Positions 59,356 through 64,000 of a stretch of DNA of 64,000 nt are shown in pieces. The position numbers and the translations under genes were made by a program. Under the pieces are notes generated by a model. The model searched no databases, had not been told where the DNA came from, and saw only the letters and a program-made list of their open reading frames with translations. This DNA is from Xestospongia muta (taxonomy: Eukaryota; Porifera; Demospongiae; Haplosclerida; Petrosiidae), in the NCBI GenBank assembly GCA_963693285.1, contig OY848917.1:7760118-7824117 (forward strand), in the 5' to 3' direction. Position 1 is the stretch's first letter, and each line of letters begins with the position of its first letter.

Positions 59356-60658
59356 CTCTCTTTCTCTTAGCTATTTTTATGCTTGTTTCACTAATTGGTA
59401 GATCCAATTTGTATTGTAATTCTGTTGCTATAACAAAAGACTCAAGTATATTTTGTCATGTATCAGGTGGGAAATGTTTTTGTACACATGATTAGTCTAG
59501 ACTCATATATGTGTCTTTTAGGAGCAGTATTTCATTATTATGCACTAAATTTTGCATTGTGGTGGTTCTTTCATGTTTGTTCAATATTCTATAAAATTAT
59601 GTTCCCTTTGACAGCTAAACAATATGAGAAAAAAGAAAAGTACTTCCATATAGTTTTATTAGTTACTGGTATGTTTCACTATATGAGACAATGTAATAAC
59701 AAAAATCTATGAATTCAATCAACAAGTTACATCTATCAAACATTTCTTCATTCATTAATCTTTCTAAGCATATTTATTATTACTAGTGTCATTAGTATAC
59801 ATACAGATGTTCATTTAATAGTGATACGTAGATTATATATTCATATTCATACTACTACTACAGCATGACACATATTGAATATAAATAGTGTTCATTAATA
59901 TTTTCCATACACACACAAATGTCATTTTAATAGATTTTGATTGTTAGGAGATATAATACATGATACTCTTCTATATCCCACATTTGATGCTGACTCATTC
60001 CAATACTAGGTATCTTCATTCCCATACCTGGAGTATTACTAGCACTTTTGGTTCCAGATTGGGGTTATGTAGTTAATGAATTTCCTCCATTTTTATGCAC
60101 TACTCAAAATCTGAAATTATGGTATTATTCAGCACATTTACCTCTTAACATTTTAATAGCTATTGGAGTCATATTGTTTGTTATCATGTTCTGGAAACTT
60201 CATAAAGTAATAACAAATAATAATAATACTGGCTGATTTTAATATTTGGTTTCCTTATCCCACAGCATCATGGTATATTTTGTAACAGAAAAAAAAACAG
60301 TATTATTATCCGTACAGCTGAGAAAAAGATTCTTTTTGTGCTGTTTTATTATGTTATATATGGTATAATTCTGTTTGTGCATTATGGATATGCAACAGCA
60401 GATTCTGATTTATTTAAAGAAGCTCTAGAGACATATTTCCATTGTCAAGCATTAGGACATCTACCTAATCAAACATCACAGTGTGATCCAAAGGAATATC
60501 AACAATATATCTATCCAAATCTTGAAACAGCTAACTATTTTTTTTCGGGATTTATCACCACAGCAAATTTAATATTTTTAATTAACTGGAGGAAGGTCAC
60601 CAAATTTTGCACACACTATTATTATGAAAGTAAAATTAACAAATGTTATGCTCCTTAA
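55765..60658 (+). CDS. Frizzled-like receptor I, intact, shorter tail
   Basis: Exons: 55765-56061, 56128-56181, 58372-58576, 58630-58869, 58925-59171, 59231-59286, 59371-59466, 59522-59668, 60010-60206, 60266-60658. They give 643 residues. The cytosolic tail (CCCCN kept), anchor, cysteine-rich domain (QFFCQYFFPLCDC), linker ([17 protein letters not shown]) and seven helices are present. It is more diverged than the others: the first extracellular loop is four residues shorter, exon 4 is two codons longer, and the C-tail ends early at NKCYAP, losing the [11 protein letters not shown] end. The exon 4 donor follows ACA A rather than CCA G. Intron 6 is a long (TC)n tract. Confidence 0.86.
56182..58371. 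other. Intron 2 of gene I
   Basis: No exon is recognised. About 57,580-57,710 matches a repeat also in intron 2 of F and upstream of C. About 57,830-58,200 resembles the end of intron 2 in other copies (catactactacatggagaac). A 75-codon open frame at 57,511 lies in the repeat and is not supported as a gene. Confidence 0.45.
59317..59370. repeat. (TC)n tract forming the intron 6 acceptor
   Basis: A long CT microsatellite runs straight into the cttag acceptor of exon 7 in gene I. The same intron has CT tracts in A (about 1,651-1,715), D (about 20,776-20,813), G (about 47,909-47,942) and, shorter, B, C and E. Length varies from copy to copy. Confidence 0.85.
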
Positions 60659-61199
60659 ACCAGATTTACCTGTCATGAATTATGTTTACAGACAATAAAT
60701 GTATTTAAAGTATTTGAATTGGTTTCATTTTTATATATTGCTTTGTTTTAAAATGATTTTTAAAAACAGCATGAGTGTTCATTTAAAATGGCCTTTAACA
60801 GGACTTCTTAATAGTTATTAATTATTTTCTAAATTTTATTCGTCAACTTTTATTGTTAACACTGATTGGTATTTTGCAACGTTTAGTTATTGTTATTTTT
60901 TTAATGTTATGTTTTTTTATCATTTATTCTTGAATGTCAATAATTATGATTCCTTTGTTAATATAAGCAAAATATCATTAAATACATTGTTTATAATAAT
61001 GATATTTTCTAAAGCAATGCAGAATAACTGCCAGACACTAATCTTTATATAATTCATTTGGTACATCTTTATAATAAATCATACACATACATACATTAAA
61101 TAGTAAGAATGTTGAATACTGCATGTACACAGCTGTACATTATAAAAAATAGAGCTTTCTAGAAGTCAAGAGAAGTAAATCCAACTATCTCAGAATGAT
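60659..61199. other. 3' flank of gene I
   Basis: Diverged version of the 3' flank of the other receptors. No gene is seen. Confidence 0.4.
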
Positions 61200-61340
61200 T
61201 TTAGTAATGATCAGACACTACAGTGTGATCCATAGGAATATCAACAATATATCTACACAGACCTTGCAACAACTACCTATTTTTAATAGGATTTCTTACC
61301 ACAACAAATTTAACCTTTGTCATCAACTGGAGCATTGTTA
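61200..61340 (+). pseudogene. Receptor exon 10 relic
   Basis: Matches exon 10 from the SQCDPKEYQQYIY loop through the [11 protein letters not shown] end of the last helix, with a stop after the Asp-Pro position and a frame change. An isolated fragment of another receptor copy. Confidence 0.7.
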
Positions 61341-62700
61341 ATTTGAGAGAAAAAAAGAATAAACAATTTCTTAGTAGACTTTAGCATGACTTTACTGATA
61401 GCAAGAACTAGACTTAAAATAAATTTGCTAGACAATGGGTTGGGGGTTTCAAATAAGAAATAGAGCACAAGAATAAAAGCTGAATATTTATTTTCTGTAG
61501 ACACATCCAATGCATTGTCACTCTAATCAATTTTGAAATTTTTTGGCGCAAGGAGTGTAATGACTCAGACAAATTATGAATTAGTCCTATTGTTGTTGTT
61601 ATTGAAAACCATGAGATATGTATTATTTAGTTTTAATATACCAAAACTAAAACTAAAATATACTTTAGTGAATAGCAAACGTGATACATATCTGTAACTA
61701 TATCTAACCATGTAGGTATTATGTAACTATGTGCAATAGTTACCATAAGACATGGAGTGTTTTACTCTTAAAATATGGCTCATATCAAAGGTGCTGAGTT
61801 GAATATATATTTTGAAGAGTTTAATTTCAGGTGTATTTAAACATTAAGTACATGAACTAGTTTACATTACAACAAAATAATTATCATTATAAAACACATA
61901 GAACATTTGTTGAGTTACTTGTAGTAAACGTATTTGACAATAACTTATGTAGACATGGAGTACTCCTTTCAAAACTTAGACACTATAGAAACTAAAAAAA
62001 TGATAAGTAGCATTTATTAACATGTACACTCTACCAGTAGATAGATCCTTTAGTTGTTAGCAACATCAAAGGAAATTTTTTACATTTCCTCATATACATA
62101 ACGGCATTCTGTTTCAATGTTGACACTTTGAATTAATTCTAAAGTTAAAATTAGAAGGATACAAAAGTGTACATTTATATTTAAGAATGTATTGAAAAGG
62201 AAAGGGTTGATATAATAAATGTTACATTTTATAATTACATGTATTGAGATGACTGTTGTTTGTAAAAGATAAGTCAGGTATTAGGTACAAAAACTCAAAG
62301 AAGCAATATATAATAATAAGAACCTAAAGTTCACATACAAGAACAGGCCTTGAAATCATGAACATTACATCATACTTGATTACGTTTAACACATAATAGA
62401 ATATTAAGTAATATTAATAAAATTTAGAATAATATTATTTAGAAAAATTACTAACAACTTGAACCAAACTCCAAATGTATTGGTTAGACAATAGGTTCAA
62501 ACTTTCTTAATGGAAACATTACAGCTTACATCAAACAAGACATTTTTAAGCCAAAAAGACTAGTACAGTGACTCAACCAAATTCTGAGTATTTTCCTTTA
62601 ATGTTATTGAGAAACATGATGTATCTATAGCAGCACAGCAACTCCTACTGTATATACTCAGTATCCACTATATTACTAATTATTATTCATAACTAATTTT
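61341..62700. other. Intergenic region
   Basis: Parts resemble 16,300-17,400 and 43,600-44,750 (for example aacctaaagttcacatacaa, ttggttagacaataggttca). No gene is seen. Confidence 0.4.
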
Positions 62701-63755
62701 TGGTATCACGTGATATAATAAAACTATAAGCTATCAGTCTGTCAAGGGGAAACGAAGCGTATCTTTCCAGTCAATTTGCATCTCTTCAGATCGTGCAGCA
62801 GTAGTAGTTAGTCATAATATTTGCTACACTGAAAACCCAAACCACGTGGCTGCTGTCACAATCAAGATCCCTCCTTTCTGGCCTTCCGATTCCCAAATCT
62901 GGTTCGCCCAGGTCAAGGCACAGTTTAACACTAAAGGCATCACTACTCAGAAATCTAAATTCGAACATATCGTCTCATCACTTCTACCAAAAGTTGCACA
63001 GGAAGTTCGAGACCACATCCTATCTCCGCCAATCGACTCGCCCTACCATGTCCTGAAAAAGCAACAGCGACTCCAACAGCTATTTAATGCTGAAGAGCTT
63101 GGAGATCGCAAGCCAACGCAGTTAGTTAGACGTATGCAACAGCTACTTAGTGAAAACGCCAGTGGTACAGATGCCTCATTCTTACATGAGTTTTTACAGT
63201 GAATACCTTCTAATGTACACATGGTACTCACCTCCACTAATACAACCAGTTTAGATGATTTTGCACAACTAGCCGATCAAATTATTGAAGTAGCCACACC
63301 TTCAATTCAAATGTTACTACTTTCACAGAAGTAGAGCAATTACGGGTGGAGATAGGAGACCTCAAGAAACTAGTACAGTCATTGCTCACCCCCAAAGCAC
63401 GACATCAGCACCGATCACCCTCCCTGCGACAATCACCCGGTCCTTCACCATCACCAAACAAAGAGTCATGCTGGTATCATCAACGTTTTGGAAGTTCAGC
63501 ACGTAAATGTCAACCACCTTGCAATGTGTCTGAAAACACACGAGGCAGCCACTGGTAGCGTCGAGTATGATTGGCCAATCTCAAAGCTGCTTATTCTATA
63601 TTACAGATTGTAGCAGTGGACTACGCCTGCTAGTAGATACTGGTACAAAAGTAAGTGTAGTTCCACTTACAAGTACTGAACATAAACACCCACAAGATGG
63701 ATGTACACTACAAGCAGTTAATCACACTCCAATTAAGATTTCAATGTTTTCTATA
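62701..63755 (+). pseudogene. Gypsy-type gag-protease fragment (relic)
   Basis: A less AT-rich block. From about 62,846 the frame reads a Gag start (KIPPFWPSDSQIWFAQVKAQF) and AEELGDRKPTQLVRRMQQLL, typical of Ty3/Gypsy Gag. A TGA follows FLQ at about 63,200 and a frameshift lies at about 63,330. Next come a basic Pro/Ser-rich stretch, a zinc-knuckle-like CWYHQRFGSSARKCQPPC, and from 63,567 an aspartic protease with the active-site LVDTGTKVSVVP (Thr-Lys where Ser-Ala is usual). It breaks off at about 63,755, where a receptor upstream module begins. No reverse transcriptase is present. The apparent start is GTG, so the ATG is lost or upstream. Confidence 0.8.
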
Positions 63756-64000
63756 AACATCAAAGAGAATTATTTATAAACTGTTTATGATAGATTTATA
63801 AATATAATGAGGTTTTGTCACAATAGTATTACTAAAACAATACATACTTTTCAAACCAGGTTATGATTAAATTCAGATTCTCATTTCATTATGTTAATTT
63901 GATACAACCAATTAACATTATTAGCAAATACTACACTCACAACAATGAGTATTACTACAACAACACACATCTGTCATTCTCATTTCATTGTGATATTTTG
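63756..64000 (+). promoter_or_regulatory. Partial copy of the receptor upstream module
   Basis: Begins with catcaaagagaattatttat and continues through the tcaaaccaggttatgat and ttcagattctcatttcatta blocks found before every receptor exon 1, then diverges after about 63,900. No exon 1 follows inside the window. Another receptor copy may lie beyond the edge, or this is an orphan. Confidence 0.5.

Overview
The window is eukaryotic nuclear DNA. It is very AT-rich, its genes are split by GT-AG introns, and it is full of microsatellites, tandem duplications and decayed transposons. The dominant content is a head-to-tail array, all on the + strand, of Frizzled-class (class F) seven-transmembrane receptor genes. 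An extracellular cysteine-rich Frizzled domain, short introns, Gypsy, LINE, hAT and IS3EU-like elements and a large local receptor expansion suggest an early-branching animal. A demosponge is my best guess, but nothing here proves the taxon.

Each complete receptor gene has the same ten exons (intron phases 0,0,1,1,2,1,1,1,0). Exon 1 encodes a cytosolic tail with a Cys cluster and one hydrophobic segment. Exon 2 is a 54-nt spacer. Exons 3-4 encode the cysteine-rich domain, exon 5 the linker and first helix of the 7TM core, and exons 6-10 the remaining helices and a short tail. Five copies look intact: B (4253-9513), D (17652-22339), F (32176-37879), G (44976-49422) and I (55765-60658). E (23388-27026) has a stop codon at the end of the last helix. 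A (1222-3231) and C (12520-14491) are pseudogenes, H (54201-55040) is a remnant, and single-exon relics lie around 15.9, 31.2, 39.3, 50.3 and 61.2 kb.

Layout: 1-11.4 kb holds A and B, and 18.6-28.6 kb holds D and E. These are two copies of one two-gene cassette, and each kept a different intact gene. The 11.4-17.6 kb stretch holds pseudogene C, repeats and an orphan exon-1 relic. The 28.6-32 kb stretch is a transposon graveyard (IS3EU-type MITE, hAT MITE, Gypsy integrase relic, receptor exon relics). Gene F follows. At 39,546-43,394 an IS3EU-like DNA transposon is inserted in a dead exon 1, and its empty site survives in the paralogous copy at about 16.1 kb. Gene G follows. The 49.4-55.1 kb stretch holds a TIR element with a PHD-like ORF, a decayed LINE and remnant H. 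Gene I follows, and the window ends with a Gypsy gag-protease remnant joined to a partial copy of the receptor upstream region.

The genes do not form a pathway. They are paralogous receptors that would sit in the plasma membrane. The most unusual point is that every intact copy adds a conserved cytosolic tail and hydrophobic anchor before the Frizzled domain, predicting an eight-pass receptor. The copies also lack an evident KTxxxW Dishevelled-binding motif.
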